Shown piece by piece: positions 15,660-24,129 of a stretch of DNA of 28,819 nucleotides. Each line of letters begins with the position of its first letter. Within the stretch, counting starts at the first letter, position 1. The notes under the pieces were generated by a model. The model did no database searches. It saw only the letters and a program-made list of their open reading frames with translations, and was not told where the DNA came from. Position numbers and translations under genes: made by a program. This stretch comes from Hyphomicrobiales bacterium (GTDB taxonomy: Bacteria; Pseudomonadota; Alphaproteobacteria; Rhizobiales; Xanthobacteraceae), in NCBI GenBank assembly GCA_023266695.1, contig JAHFPO010000008.1, positions 1 through 28,819 on the forward strand, in the 5' to 3' direction.

Positions 15660-16265
15660 ATGCCGTTGCGTAGGCTAGCGATCGTGATGATCGGCCTCCT
15701 CCTCGGAGGCTGCATGCTCACGGATTCGCTCGATCCGGTGCCGGAATCGGCGCTCACCGCGCGCGACAAGAAGCTGATCGCGAGCGCCCCCTATCTACAG
15801 CATAAGCCGAGCAGCGATTGGCTTCGGCATACCGTGGACTATTCGGGCAAGGAAAAGTCCGGCACGGTCATCATCGATACCGAGCACAAGTTCCTCTATC
15901 TCGTCCTGGCCAATGGCAAGGCGCTTCGCTACGGCGTGACCGTCGGTGAAGAGGGAATGGACTGGAAAGGCATCGCCAAGGTCGGCCGCAAGACCGAATG
16001 GCCGGACTGGACCCCGACCTCCGATATTCTCAAGCGCATTCCGGATCTGCCGAAATATGTGAGCCCAGGCCCGCACAATCCCATGGGTGCTCGCGCGCTC
16101 TATCTCTATCAGGGCAACAAGGACACCTTGTTCCGGATCCACGGCACCAATCAGCCGGAATATATCGGCTGGGCGATTTCCTCGGGCTGCATCCGCATGC
16201 TCAACGAGGACGTGATCGACCTCTATAACCGGGTGCCGGTCGGCGCGACCGTGGTCGTGATCTGA
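15660..16265 (+). CDS. L,D-transpeptidase (YkuD family), probable lipoprotein
   Basis: A 201-aa envelope enzyme. The N terminus is a lipoprotein signal ending LLLGGC, with Cys18 as lipidation site. The YkuD domain follows (about residues 65-200), with His161 in FRIHGTNQPEY and the nucleophile Cys177 in SSGCIRM, the H-x15-SxGCxRM pattern needed for catalysis. Such enzymes form 3-3 peptidoglycan crosslinks or attach proteins to peptidoglycan, which is characteristic of Rhizobiales cell walls. A good terminator follows at 16289. The gene converges with an extensin-like protein that probably also acts on the wall. Confidence 0.94.
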   Translation: MPLRRLAIVMIGLLLGGCMLTDSLDPVPESALTARDKKLIASAPYLQHKPSSDWLRHTVDYSGKEKSGTVIIDTEHKFLYLVLANGKALRYGVTVGEEGMDWKGIAKVGRKTEWPDWTPTSDILKRIPDLPKYVSPGPHNPMGARALYLYQGNKDTLFRIHGTNQPEYIGWAISSGCIRMLNEDVIDLYNRVPVGATVVVI

Positions 16266-16288
16266 CCTTCGGCTCTAAACGGTTGCAG

Positions 16289-16322
16289 GGCGCGGATCGA
16301 ATCCGCGCCTTTTGCGTTTTTT
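16289..16322 (+). terminator. Rho-independent terminator after the L,D-transpeptidase gene
   Basis: A perfect 9-bp stem, GGCGCGGAT / ATCCGCGCC, with a CGA loop is followed by TTTTGCGTTTTTT. It begins 24 bp after the stop codon. This is the clearest intrinsic terminator in the window and would end the L,D-transpeptidase transcript before the convergent extensin-like gene. Confidence 0.88.
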
Positions 16323-16381
16323 GGCAGGTCGAGGCTGCGATTCACCGCCCAGGGCAGGTTCAGGCATTCTGCCGGAAATTT

Positions 16382-17137
16382 TCAGGGCTCCACCCAATCC
16401 GGCATGCTCCACTGGCAAATCCGATAGCCGCCGCGTCGACGGGCAAGATCGAGATGGATGTGGTGTTCATGGGCCCGGTCGGAGCCGGGGCCGAGTACCG
16501 TGGTGAAACGATCGCAGGCAGACTGCCGCATCGCCGCGAGAAAGACCGCCGGGGCCTCGGCACCGCGGATCGGAATCGTACGTCCGTCGCCGAGGCCAAC
16601 CGCGCTCACATCGATGGCATTGGCGCGCCCGTGCTCGCTGAGGAGGGCGCCGGTGATATTGTTGCGCGGCCGACACGAATAGGACGCCGCCACCCCGATC
16701 CATTTAAGAGAGCCGCCAAACACTGCCGCAGCGGTCATCAGATCGTCCCGCACCCAGCGCGCGAATGTATGTGCCGTCTCGCAGCGAACGAGAGCGGCCG
16801 GACGCAGTTCGACCTTCCGGCCGTCGACAAGGCGGATGGAGGCGAGACGGACAGGCGCCTCGTCGCCGCAAAACGCTTCGGCCGAGATTCCGGATACGGC
16901 ATGGGTCAGATCGGCGACAACGATGCCTTCGGAAATGAGATCAGTACACGGCGATGCCGAGACGCTTGCTTGCGGCAATTCGGCCGGTCGCGCTCGCTCC
17001 GCGGCGGTGGGCGGTGGAACGGGGCGCACGGGCGCAAGCGTGACCGGTAGCGGCCGCGGCAATGGTACTTCGATCGCGAGGCTGCTCGATACGCCGAGTG
17101 CGAGACCGGCCAAAAGGCAGAAGGATGCTTTATTCAC
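16382..17137 (-). CDS. Extensin-like family protein
   Basis: A 251-aa exported protein with an N-terminal signal (about residues 1-22), a proline-rich linker (about 24-50) and the extensin-like C-terminal domain. Conserved features are VRCETAHTFARW, SYSCRPRNN, LSEHGRANAIDV and the metal-site-like HEHHIHLDL near the end. Together SEHGRANAID and HIHLD resemble the zinc site of D-Ala-D-Ala carboxypeptidases of the VanY/MepA type, so a peptidoglycan-hydrolysing role is a reasonable inference. Several cysteines suggest disulfides in the periplasm. The start is a GTG at 17137 with only a weak ribosome site. It is divergent from the acyl-CoA ligase gene. Confidence 0.9.
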   Translation of the reverse strand: MNKASFCLLAGLALGVSSSLAIEVPLPRPLPVTLAPVRPVPPPTAAERARPAELPQASVSASPCTDLISEGIVVADLTHAVSGISAEAFCGDEAPVRLASIRLVDGRKVELRPAALVRCETAHTFARWVRDDLMTAAAVFGGSLKWIGVAASYSCRPRNNITGALLSEHGRANAIDVSAVGLGDGRTIPIRGAEAPAVFLAAMRQSACDRFTTVLGPGSDRAHEHHIHLDLARRRGGYRICQWSMPDWVEP

Positions 17138-17288
17138 CTGCTCTAAGTGACCACCAAGCCGGGCGGGGTCGCGGCAAGAAAGGGGAGGGATCGTGACGGT
17201 AGCCGCAGTTTGCGTCTCAGGCCGGGCGCGCTAGCCTTGGGCTTGGAGACGCGCACAAACGGTGCCGGGTAACGTCCGGGGAAATTGC

Positions 17289-18923
17289 ATGCTCGGCCTG
17301 ATGCAGGACTGGCCGCTTCTCTGCCATCGCATTCTCGACCATGCGGCGGTCCAACATGGCGGCCGACGTATCTTCACCCGTTCGGTCGAAGGTCCGATCG
17401 TCGAGACCAACTACCGCAAGGTTCGCAAACGAGCCTTGAAGGTCGCCCAGCGCCTCGCCCGCGACGGCTTGAGGCATGGAGACCGCGTCGCCACGCTCGC
17501 CTGGAACACCGCCCGCCACCTCGAGGCTTGGTACGGCATCATGGGTTGTGGCGCGGTCTATCACACCATCAATCCGCGCCTCTTCGCCGATCAGATCGTT
17601 TATATCGTGAACCACGCCGAGGATCGCGTGATGCTCGCGGACACGACCTTCGTGCCGCTCCTGGAGGAACTCGCGCCCAAGCTTCCCTCGATCGAGCGCT
17701 ATGTCCTCCTCACCGACGGCGCCCAGTTGCCGAAAACATCGCTCAAGGGCGCCATCGCCTACGAAGACTGGATCGGCGAGGTCGATGGCGATTTCGTCTG
17801 GCACGCGCTCGACGAAAACGCCGCCGCCGGTATGTGTTACACCTCGGGCACCACCGGCAATCCCAAGGGCGTGATCTATTCGCACCGCTCGAACGTGCTG
17901 CATGCACTGACCAGCAGTTCGTCCGACATGCTCGGGCTCTCCCCGCGCGAGGTGGTGATGCCGGTGGTGCCGATGTTCCACGCCAACGGCTGGTCGCTGC
18001 CGTTCACGGCCCCGCTCGCGGGAGCGAGCCTGGTCTTTCCCGGGTCGAAGATGGACGGTGCCTCGATCCACGAGCTGCTCGACCGTTTCCGGGTCACCTG
18101 CACCGCCGGCGTGCCGACAGTATGGAGCATGCTGCTCAACCATCTCGAACAGACCGGCGGCAAGCTCCCCTACCTGAAGCAGATGGTGGTCGGCGGCTCG
18201 GCCTGCCCGCGGGCGATGACCCAGACATTCCAGGATCGCTACGGCGTCGAAGTCATCCATGCCTGGGGCATGACCGAGATGAGCCCGCTCGGCAGCATGT
18301 GCATTCCTAAGCCCGAAGTGGCCGCGCTCAAGGGCGAAGCCAAGCTCGATCTGCAGACGAAACAGGGACGCCCGCCCTTCCTCGTGGAGATGAAAATTAC
18401 CGATGACGCCGGGCGGGAACTGCCGTGGGACGGGAAAACTTTCGGCCGGCTGAAGGTGAGAGGGCCTGCGGTCGCGCGGGCCTATTTCAAGGGCGAGGGC
18501 GGCGAGATTCTCGATCCCGACGGTTTCTTCGACACCGGCGATGTCGCGACCATCGACGAGTACGGTTACATGCGCATCACCGATCGCGCCAAGGACGTGA
18601 TCAAGTCGGGCGGCGAATGGATTTCATCGATCGATCTCGAGAATCTCGCGATCGGACATCCCGCTGTGGCCGAGGCCGCGGTGATCGGGGTCGCGCATCC
18701 GAAATGGGACGAGCGGCCGCTGCTGATCATCGTCCTCAAATCGGGTCAGCGGGCGTCCAAATCCGATATCCTAGGTTTTATGGAAGGCAAAATCGCAAAA
18801 TGGTGGATTCCCGACGACGTCGTGTTCGTGGACAAAATCCCGCATACCGCGACCGGCAAGATCCAGAAAACGACCTTGCGCGAATGCTTCCGCGACTATC
18901 GCTTGCCGACCGCCGCCGAATGA
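17289..18923 (+). CDS. Acyl-CoA ligase (DmdB / medium-chain fatty acid type)
   Basis: A 544-aa adenylate-forming enzyme that would activate a fatty or methylthio-alkanoic acid to its CoA thioester using ATP. Core motifs: YTSGTTGNPKG (P-loop), HAWGMTEMSPLG, DTGDVATIDEYGYMRITDR, KSGGEWISSIDLEN and the catalytic Lys in TATGKIQK near the C terminus. The N terminus MLGLMQDWPLLCHRILDHA is typical of the group annotated as 3-(methylthio)propionyl-CoA or medium-chain acyl-CoA ligase. Substrate cannot be decided from sequence. The start at 17289 has GGGGA upstream; a GTG at 17262 is in frame but less likely. No beta-oxidation genes adjoin it. Confidence 0.94.
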   Translation: MLGLMQDWPLLCHRILDHAAVQHGGRRIFTRSVEGPIVETNYRKVRKRALKVAQRLARDGLRHGDRVATLAWNTARHLEAWYGIMGCGAVYHTINPRLFADQIVYIVNHAEDRVMLADTTFVPLLEELAPKLPSIERYVLLTDGAQLPKTSLKGAIAYEDWIGEVDGDFVWHALDENAAAGMCYTSGTTGNPKGVIYSHRSNVLHALTSSSSDMLGLSPREVVMPVVPMFHANGWSLPFTAPLAGASLVFPGSKMDGASIHELLDRFRVTCTAGVPTVWSMLLNHLEQTGGKLPYLKQMVVGGSACPRAMTQTFQDRYGVEVIHAWGMTEMSPLGSMCIPKPEVAALKGEAKLDLQTKQGRPPFLVEMKITDDAGRELPWDGKTFGRLKVRGPAVARAYFKGEGGEILDPDGFFDTGDVATIDEYGYMRITDRAKDVIKSGGEWISSIDLENLAIGHPAVAEAAVIGVAHPKWDERPLLIIVLKSGQRASKSDILGFMEGKIAKWWIPDDVVFVDKIPHTATGKIQKTTLRECFRDYRLPTAAE

Positions 18924-19017
18924 ATGAAAACACGTCCGTCAGTCACGCGCGGCGAGCCGCGGGAAGAGAAATGATTCAAGTATCCATTGCGGAACTAACG
19001 ACGGTGGAGCAAAAGGC

Positions 19018-19800
19018 ATGATCCGCCGCCGGCTCTATGTCGAAGTGCGGATCACTTGGCTCGCGACCCTCAGCCGGCGCATCGCCGTCTTCGCGCTGCC
19101 GGTGGTGCTGCTTGCGATCGGGCTCCATCGCTTCGGCGTGGTCGAATACGAAGTCGCCTATGTCACCCTTGCGGCCGGCCTGATTGTCGCGCTCTTGGGC
19201 ATTCTCGTCGCCATCGCCGCCTTCATCGTGATCTGGAACGAGGGCTTGCGCGGTCTCGGCCGGGCCATCGGGGCCCTTGCGATCGGGCTTGCGGTGCTTG
19301 CCTATCCCGCCTATGAATTTGCCCGCGGCGTGAACCTCCCCGCCATCAGCGACGTGACCACCGATCCATCCGACCCGCCGCGGTTTCTGGCGGTCGCCTC
19401 CGCCCGGCCGAGCGGAGCCAATGCGATCGCCTATCCCGGCGAGAGGAACGCCCGCCTCCAGTTCGCCACCTATCCGGCCGTGAAGCCGCTCGAAGTCGAC
19501 GCCGGTCCCGATGAAATTTTCAACGCTGCACTATCGATGATGGAGCGGCGGGGATGGCGTGTGCTCGATAGCGTTACGCCGCGCGGCGGCCAGCGCGAGG
19601 GCCGTATCGAAGCGGTGGCGCGTACCTTGGTCATGGGTTTTCGCGAGGATGTCGCGATCCGCATTCGCACGATTGAAAAAGGCGTGCGGATCGACATGCG
19701 GTCGGCTTCGCGCTACGGCAGCTACGATTTCGGATCGAACGCCCGCCGCGTCGAGAGTTTTCTTGCCGAATTGAACGAAGCGCGAAGACGCGCGCGCTGA
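19018..19800 (+). CDS. DUF1499 family membrane protein
   Basis: A 260-aa protein with three hydrophobic spans in its first half (about residues 22-42, 46-74 and 80-102) and a C-terminal soluble DUF1499 domain of about 120 residues (RLQFATYPAVKPLEV..., ending RRVESFLAELNEARRRAR). The family is common in Alphaproteobacteria and plant chloroplasts and has no known function. It begins 94 bp after the acyl-CoA ligase on the same strand; a GGAG lies somewhat far from the ATG. It converges with the MBL-fold gene, with 11 bp between their stops and no clear terminator. Confidence 0.9.
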   Translation: MIRRRLYVEVRITWLATLSRRIAVFALPVVLLAIGLHRFGVVEYEVAYVTLAAGLIVALLGILVAIAAFIVIWNEGLRGLGRAIGALAIGLAVLAYPAYEFARGVNLPAISDVTTDPSDPPRFLAVASARPSGANAIAYPGERNARLQFATYPAVKPLEVDAGPDEIFNAALSMMERRGWRVLDSVTPRGGQREGRIEAVARTLVMGFREDVAIRIRTIEKGVRIDMRSASRYGSYDFGSNARRVESFLAELNEARRRAR

Positions 19801-19811
19801 TGCCGGCACGA

Positions 19812-20726
19812 TCAGCGCGACAGGCGATAGCGGCCCGTGAGCACGGGAGCCCCTTCGGTCGCGGCCCGTCCACGTTCGACCAGATTCTCGAGATGGGCGA
19901 GCGTGGTGAGCGCGGCGGCGCGGTGAAGCCGTTGATCGAGGCCGATATAGATCGCCTGCACCAGGCTCGGGATATCCGTCTCGCCGCGCTCCAGGCGGCG
20001 CAAGATCGCGGCTTCGCGCGCGTTGCGATGGGCGATGAAACGATCGACGAAGTCGGGCGCATTGCGCACCGGCGGCCCGTGACCCGGCAGATAGAACGTC
20101 TCCGACCGGGCGCGCAATTTTTCGAGTGAAGCCATGTAATCGCCCATGGCCCCGTCGGGCGGGGCGACGACCGAGGTCGACCAGGCCATGACATGGTCAC
20201 CCGAGAACAGGCAGTCGGCGCCCCTGAGCGCGAAGGCGAGGTGGTTCGCTGTATGGCCCGGTGTCGCGATGGCCTCGAGCACGTAACCCGGACCTTCGAC
20301 CGCGTCGCCGTCGCGGAGCCGGTGATCCGGCTTGAAGTCGCGATCGGCACCCGCCTCGACCGGGTTGGTCTCGCCGCGATGCAAGGGACGCGCGGCGCGG
20401 TGCGGTCCCTCGGCGAGTACCTTGCCAGCGGTCTTGTCGCGGATCGCCACCGCCGCCGTGGAATGGTCGCGATGGGTATGGGTAACGAGAATGTGTGCAA
20501 CGGTCTCCCCGCGTACTGCATCGAGCAGCGCGGACAGGTGGGCGGGATCGTCCGGACCGGGATCGAGAATGGCAACCCGCCCCTCGCCGATCACATAGGT
20601 GCAGGTTCCGGTAAAAGTGAATGGGCCGGGATTGGGCGCGAGGATGCGGCGCACACCGGGCGCTACACGCTCAACCCGGCCCGGGGCCGTGTCGAGGGTG
20701 CGGTCAAAGGGGATTTCATCGGCCAT
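19812..20726 (-). CDS. MBL-fold metallo-hydrolase (LACTB2-like)
   Basis: A 304-aa metallo-beta-lactamase fold protein. The binuclear metal motif HxHxDH is present as His83, His85, Asp87 and His88 (THTHRDHS), followed by ATPGHTANH and FSGDHVM carrying the next His and Asp, and LPGHGPPV. A C-terminal helical domain (HRNAREAAILRRLERGE) is typical of the LACTB2/beta-lactamase-like-protein-2 group, which includes endoribonucleases and thioesterase-like enzymes. Substrate is unknown. No good ribosome site precedes the ATG, but the N terminus fits the family. It diverges from the cold-shock gene across 288 bp. Confidence 0.92.
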   Translation of the reverse strand: MADEIPFDRTLDTAPGRVERVAPGVRRILAPNPGPFTFTGTCTYVIGEGRVAILDPGPDDPAHLSALLDAVRGETVAHILVTHTHRDHSTAAVAIRDKTAGKVLAEGPHRAARPLHRGETNPVEAGADRDFKPDHRLRDGDAVEGPGYVLEAIATPGHTANHLAFALRGADCLFSGDHVMAWSTSVVAPPDGAMGDYMASLEKLRARSETFYLPGHGPPVRNAPDFVDRFIAHRNAREAAILRRLERGETDIPSLVQAIYIGLDQRLHRAAALTTLAHLENLVERGRAATEGAPVLTGRYRLSR

Positions 20727-21014
20727 GGGCTGTTCAAGCGTTCAAGGCCAACTAATGCAAGTCTCACATGAAATCAGCGTGGATGCGGGCTTAGGGGGCT
20801 GATCGCCGGCAAACCCGGACCGCGATCCATGCTTGACGCGGGGCGCCGATTAGGTTCTCTTTTTACACCAGCAATCGAATTTCGGCCCGCCGAATTAGGG
20901 CCGCTGCCCATGGCCGCACCTGCAAGGCGCTCTCCGAAAATCTGGTTGTCCCGAAGCTGTGCGATTCCCGCGCAGCCGCGCTTTGCGTGCGCGAACTTCT
21001 AAAGGAAGGACTCA

Positions 21015-21221
21015 ATGGCTACCGGTACCGTGAAGTGGTTCAATCCGCAAAAGGGTTACGGCTTCATCCAGCCGTCCGATGGCGGTCGTGATGTGTTCGT
21101 CCATATCAGCGCCGTCGAGCAAGCGGGACTGTCGACCCTCGTCGAGGGGCAGAAGGTCTCCTATGACGTCGTGACGACCGACCGCGGCAAGACCGCCGCG
21201 GGCAATCTCAAGGCCGGCTGA
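21015..21221 (+). CDS. Cold-shock domain protein (CspA family)
   Basis: A 68-aa single cold-shock domain that binds single-stranded RNA or DNA and acts as an RNA chaperone. RNP1 (KGYGFIQ) and RNP2 (VFVHIS) are both intact, and the start MATGTVKWFNPQKG is the normal family start. AAGGAAGGA is just upstream of the ATG. The 288-bp region before it is large enough for a long leader of the kind that controls csp mRNAs; TTGACG at 20833 may be a -35 but has no matching -10. A strong hairpin lies 50 bp downstream of the stop. Confidence 0.97.
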   Translation: MATGTVKWFNPQKGYGFIQPSDGGRDVFVHISAVEQAGLSTLVEGQKVSYDVVTTDRGKTAAGNLKAG

Positions 21222-21270
21222 CGTCCTTACCGACGACCCGAACGGTCGCGTAACACGGACTCCGACTAGC

Positions 21271-21297
21271 TGCGACGCCGCTTCGGGCGGCGTTGCG
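21271..21297. terminator. Hairpin between convergent csp and tRNA-Pro
   Basis: An 11-bp stem (one G-T pair), TGCGACGCCGC / GCGGCGTTGCG, encloses TTCGG. It stands between the convergent cold-shock gene and tRNA-Pro, where a two-way terminator would be expected, but neither strand has a clear T tract. Confidence 0.45.
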
Positions 21298-21320
21298 AAG
21301 TATTGGTTCGGAATATGGAT

Positions 21321-21397
21321 TGGTCGGAGTGGCAGGATTTGAACCTGCGACCCCCTGCTCCCGAAGCAGGTGCGCTACCAGGCTGCGCTACACTCCG
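21321..21397 (-). tRNA. tRNA-Pro (anticodon CGG)
   Basis: A 77-nt cloverleaf on the minus strand. The acceptor CGGAGTG pairs with CACTCCG, with A as discriminator base and an encoded CCA end. The D arm contains AGCGCAGCCTGGTAGCGC, the anticodon stem is CCTGC / GCAGG around TTCGGGA (anticodon CGG), and the T arm is GCAGGTTCAAATCCTGC. A C at position 1 is usual for bacterial tRNA-Pro. It reads CCG codons, which are frequent in this GC-rich DNA. Confidence 0.96.
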
Positions 21398-21409
21398 ACT
21401 GGCGGGTGC

Positions 21410-21437
21410 TCTTAGCAGCCCGGTCCCAGCGCTTCAA
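21410..21437 (-). promoter_or_regulatory. Candidate promoter for tRNA-Pro
   Basis: On the minus strand TTGAAG (21437-21432) is followed after 16 bases by CTAAGA (21415-21410), which ends 12 bases before the tRNA 5' end. Position and spacing suit a housekeeping sigma-70 promoter of a tRNA gene; the -10 is a weak match. Confidence 0.38.
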
Positions 21438-21514
21438 GCCAGCGCAAATCGGGCATTTTCGACTTGCGTCATGAATCAAAAACCCAAAGATGAGACCGTG
21501 CGTGAAAGCGGACG

Positions 21515-21543
21515 TTGAACCCGTCCATCAAGCGCGGCAGATT
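21515..21543 (+). promoter_or_regulatory. Candidate promoter for tRNA-Gln
   Basis: TTGAAC (21515-21520) and CAGATT (21538-21543) are 17 bases apart, and the -10 ends nine bases before the tRNA. The -35 is a good match, the -10 a moderate one, and the location is what a tRNA promoter requires. Confidence 0.42.
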
Positions 21544-21552
21544 CCGCCGCAT

Positions 21553-21627
21553 TGGGGCGTAGCCAAGTGGTAAGGCAGCGGATTTTGATTCCGCCATTCC
21601 CAGGTTCGAATCCTGGCGCCCCAGCCA
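21553..21627 (+). tRNA. tRNA-Gln (anticodon TTG)
   Basis: A 75-nt cloverleaf with acceptor TGGGGCG / CGCCCCA, discriminator G and encoded CCA. The anticodon stem GCGGA / TCCGC surrounds TTTTGAT (anticodon TTG), and the T arm is CCAGGTTCGAATCCTGG. It reads CAA and, by wobble, CAG. A cytochrome b561 gene follows 46 bp downstream. Confidence 0.97.
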
Positions 21628-21673
21628 TTCCATCGGATCGAAATCGAGCGACGACAGTGAAGAGTGGAAAGCC

Positions 21674-22231
21674 ATGACGTACGGAACATTGCGAAACGGC
21701 TATTCGGGGATCGCCAAGCTGCTGCACTGGCTGGTCGCGATCTGCGTGCTCTCGACCATCCCGATCGCGTTCTGGATGAAAAATGCCAGTCCCGGGCCCC
21801 TTCAAGACAACCTCTATAATCTCCATAAGTCGATCGGCGTGTTGATCCTCGCATTGATACTGTTTCGCATCGCGTATCGTTTGATCGCTGGCGCGCCTGC
21901 GGCTGAGCCGACGCTTGAACCGTGGCAACGCGTCGTCTCCTCGATCGTGCACACGCTGCTCTATCTGCTGCTGTTAGCAATGCCAATCGTCGGCTGGGTC
22001 GCGAATTCGGCCTATGGCGCGTCCACGCCGTTCTTCGGCCTGTTCGATCTTCCGCCCATCGTCGGCAAGAACGAAGGGCTCTCCGAGCAATTGTTTAAGT
22101 TTCATCGCTGGACGGGCTGGGCGGTCGCCGCGCTCGCGGCTATGCATATCGGTGCGGCATTGCAGCACCATTTTATTCACCGCGACGGCGTGCTGCGGAG
22201 GATGTTGCCAACAAGCATGGGCGGCGCCTGA
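21674..22231 (+). CDS. Cytochrome b561 family protein
   Basis: A 185-aa inner-membrane di-heme b-type cytochrome with four membrane helices (about residues 13-32, 47-68, 87-108 and 146-166). Four histidines expected as axial ligands are in place: LLHWL, NLHKSIG, KFHRWTG and AAMHIG. Proteins of the bacterial b561 (CybB) family pass electrons between quinol and periplasmic acceptors such as superoxide. The gene starts 46 bp after tRNA-Gln and its stop codon directly abuts that of the convergent methyltransferase gene. Confidence 0.93.
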   Translation: MTYGTLRNGYSGIAKLLHWLVAICVLSTIPIAFWMKNASPGPLQDNLYNLHKSIGVLILALILFRIAYRLIAGAPAAEPTLEPWQRVVSSIVHTLLYLLLLAMPIVGWVANSAYGASTPFFGLFDLPPIVGKNEGLSEQLFKFHRWTGWAVAALAAMHIGAALQHHFIHRDGVLRRMLPTSMGGA

Positions 22232-23074
22232 TCAGCGCGGGAAAGCGATGAGGTCTTCGTGGCCGACGGTGCAGGAAACGCCGGCGGCGGTATGGGCCTT
22301 GAGCCAGTCCGCGATCGTTCGGTCCGGAACTTGCTTCGTCTCGCGCACGGCCTCGGTCCAGCCGTAGGCAAGCGCGGCGATCAGCGCCGTGTCGTCACGC
22401 CCGAGCCGCCAGGGGCTGGGCGCGCGCTCGACCATGTAATCCGCGGCAGCGAGGTGCTCCGCGAGCAGGCTTGATGCACGCGCTCCCGCCGCCGGGCCGA
22501 AGCCCTTGTCGCGCGCGAAATGCCGTGCGAAGGCGGCCTCCATGGCGGCATCGGCGGGATGCGCCGGCAGCCATTGCGTTTTTCCATCATGGGTGAGCGC
22601 GGCATAGAGCGGTAGCCGTGCACGTGACAACGCCGCGACGAAGCGGTCGATCCAGTCTTCCGAGACGAGATCGAAGAGCGCGGCCGCGGTCACCAGATCA
22701 GGCTTCACCGAATTCCATGCCGCCGGATCGGCCGCAAGGTCGTGCCGCTTCAGCTCCACGCGCAAAGCGCGTCCCGCTTTGACGGCTTCGATACCGGCCG
22801 CCGTCACGCGGGCAGAATCCGCCCACGATCTGATCGCGTCGCGGGCGCTGGCAAGCAGAACTGGATCGTGGTCGACGAGAATCCAATGCTGGCGGAAGGA
22901 AAGTGCCGGCGCGATAGCACGCAGGTTCGAGCCGAGGCCAGCGCCGAGATCGACGATCGTGATCGCTTCGCGGTCGGTAAATCGTGCGACCAGTTTTTCA
23001 AACAATGCCGCGTTGCGGGCGCGGTGGTCCGCGCCTTCCCTGAGCTGCAGCCATTCGGGCGAAAATCCGCTCAT
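22232..23074 (-). CDS. Class I SAM-dependent methyltransferase
   Basis: A 280-aa Rossmann-fold methyltransferase. The SAM loop VDLGAGLGSNLRAI (about residues 42-55) is followed by the acidic end of strand 2, WILVDHDP, and a later acidic motif KPDLVTAAALFDLVS that would correspond to motif IV. The C-terminal part (LRRDDTALIAALAYGWTEAV-like region) has no recognised subfamily. It is the last gene of a four-gene minus-strand operon; its ATG overlaps the glycosyltransferase stop as ATGA, so the two are translationally coupled. The context suggests it methylates a small molecule made by its neighbours rather than nucleic acid. The acceptor is unknown. Confidence 0.87.
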   Translation of the reverse strand: MSGFSPEWLQLREGADHRARNAALFEKLVARFTDREAITIVDLGAGLGSNLRAIAPALSFRQHWILVDHDPVLLASARDAIRSWADSARVTAAGIEAVKAGRALRVELKRHDLAADPAAWNSVKPDLVTAAALFDLVSEDWIDRFVAALSRARLPLYAALTHDGKTQWLPAHPADAAMEAAFARHFARDKGFGPAAGARASSLLAEHLAAADYMVERAPSPWRLGRDDTALIAALAYGWTEAVRETKQVPDRTIADWLKAHTAAGVSCTVGHEDLIAFPR

Positions 23075-24129
23075 GCGAAAGGCTCGGCTTGTGCTTTGGC
23101 AAGCGCCCGGGCGACCTTCGCAGCAGTGTCGCGCCAGCGCGGCAGACGTTCGGCATGTTTCCAAGCTGCCTCGGCGCGGCGGGCAAGCTCGGACGGGTCC
23201 GCGAGGAGCCGGCGCAATGCCTTCGCCAGCGCACCGGCGTCGCCGGGAGGAACGAGAATACCAGCCTCCACCGGTACGGTCGCCGCGACCGCACCGCCCG
23301 TGCAACCGACCACCGGAAGCCCGTGCGCCAGCGCTTCGGCGAAGGCCATGCCATAGCCCTCGAAATGGGAGGGAAGCACGAACAATCGCGCTTGATCGTA
23401 TTCGGCGGCGAGCGCCTGCTCGTCGAGGGGGCCGAGGAGTCGAACCCGCCGGTCGAGGCCGGTGCGACCAATCGCGTCGCTGAGCGCCGCCGCTGCGGCG
23501 AGATCCCGGTCGAGACTGCCCGCGATCCGGCTTTCCCAAGCAAGGTCGGTGATGAGAGCGAGCGCCGCGACGAGCGTGTCGTAACCCTTGCGCATCGTCA
23601 CCGAGCCGACACTGAGGAGATGGGGAGGCCCGTCCCCGCCGCGCGCCCGCGGCGCGGGGTCGGTCCCGGGCTCGGCGACGGATATACGGTCGGCCGGCAC
23701 GCCGAAATCGCGCGCGAGCAAGGCCGCCGTCGGGGGACTTGTCACGATGACGCGGACGGCGCGGGCGAGCGCCGCTTGTTCACTGCGCCTGAGAACCGCG
23801 GCGCGTTCCGGCTCGAGCCCGGTCTCGAGCGCGAGGGGATGGTGAACGAGCGCCACGATCCGATGGCGCAAGCAGTCGACCAGTTCTGCGGGCATGGCGC
23901 CATAGGCGAGGCCGTCGATCAGGAGCTGCGCATCGGCCGGCGTCGCGGCGAGTAAGCGGCCGGTCTTTTCCAAGCTCATACGGCTCGGGGCGGGAAAATC
24001 CCCCGGCAAGGCGATATGGCGCACGCTCCAGCCGAAGTCCGGCAGGAGCTCCATCACCTTCTGGTCGTAGCGATAGCCCCCGGTCGGGGTGGCAAGGTCG
24101 CCCGGGATTGCGAAGACGACCTCAGGCAC
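23071..24129 (-). CDS. Family 4 glycosyltransferase (GT-B)
   Basis: A 352-aa GT-B enzyme. The donor-binding C-terminal domain is clear: LLSVGSVTMRKGYDTLV (phosphate contacts), then the GT4 E-x7-E motif in SHFEGYGMAFAEAL and LPVVGCTGGAVAA. The N-terminal acceptor domain has the glycine-rich start AIPGDLATPTGGYRYD. It has no membrane span, so the acceptor may be soluble. The GTG start at 24129 overlaps the end of the pterin-synthase-like gene by eight bases; a TTG at 24132 is an alternative. With a pterin-fold protein, a dehydrogenase and a methyltransferase as neighbours, glycosylation of a soluble metabolite is a plausible role. Confidence 0.88.
   Translation of the reverse strand: MPEVVFAIPGDLATPTGGYRYDQKVMELLPDFGWSVRHIALPGDFPAPSRMSLEKTGRLLAATPADAQLLIDGLAYGAMPAELVDCLRHRIVALVHHPLALETGLEPERAAVLRRSEQAALARAVRVIVTSPPTAALLARDFGVPADRISVAEPGTDPAPRARGGDGPPHLLSVGSVTMRKGYDTLVAALALITDLAWESRIAGSLDRDLAAAAALSDAIGRTGLDRRVRLLGPLDEQALAAEYDQARLFVLPSHFEGYGMAFAEALAHGLPVVGCTGGAVAATVPVEAGILVPPGDAGALAKALRRLLADPSELARRAEAAWKHAERLPRWRDTAAKVARALAKAQAEPFA

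Noticed and set aside
20833..20861. TTGACG as part of a promoter for the cold-shock gene
   Set aside because: No -10-like hexamer occurs at 16 to 18 bases spacing, so only half a promoter is visible.
21303..21675. Short protein frames across the two tRNA genes
   Set aside because: They read through tRNA-Pro and tRNA-Gln and have no independent support.
22232..23539. A single 435-residue methyltransferase
   Set aside because: The first 155 codons lie in another frame of the glycosyltransferase gene; the ATG at 23074 gives a complete methyltransferase and an ATGA overlap.
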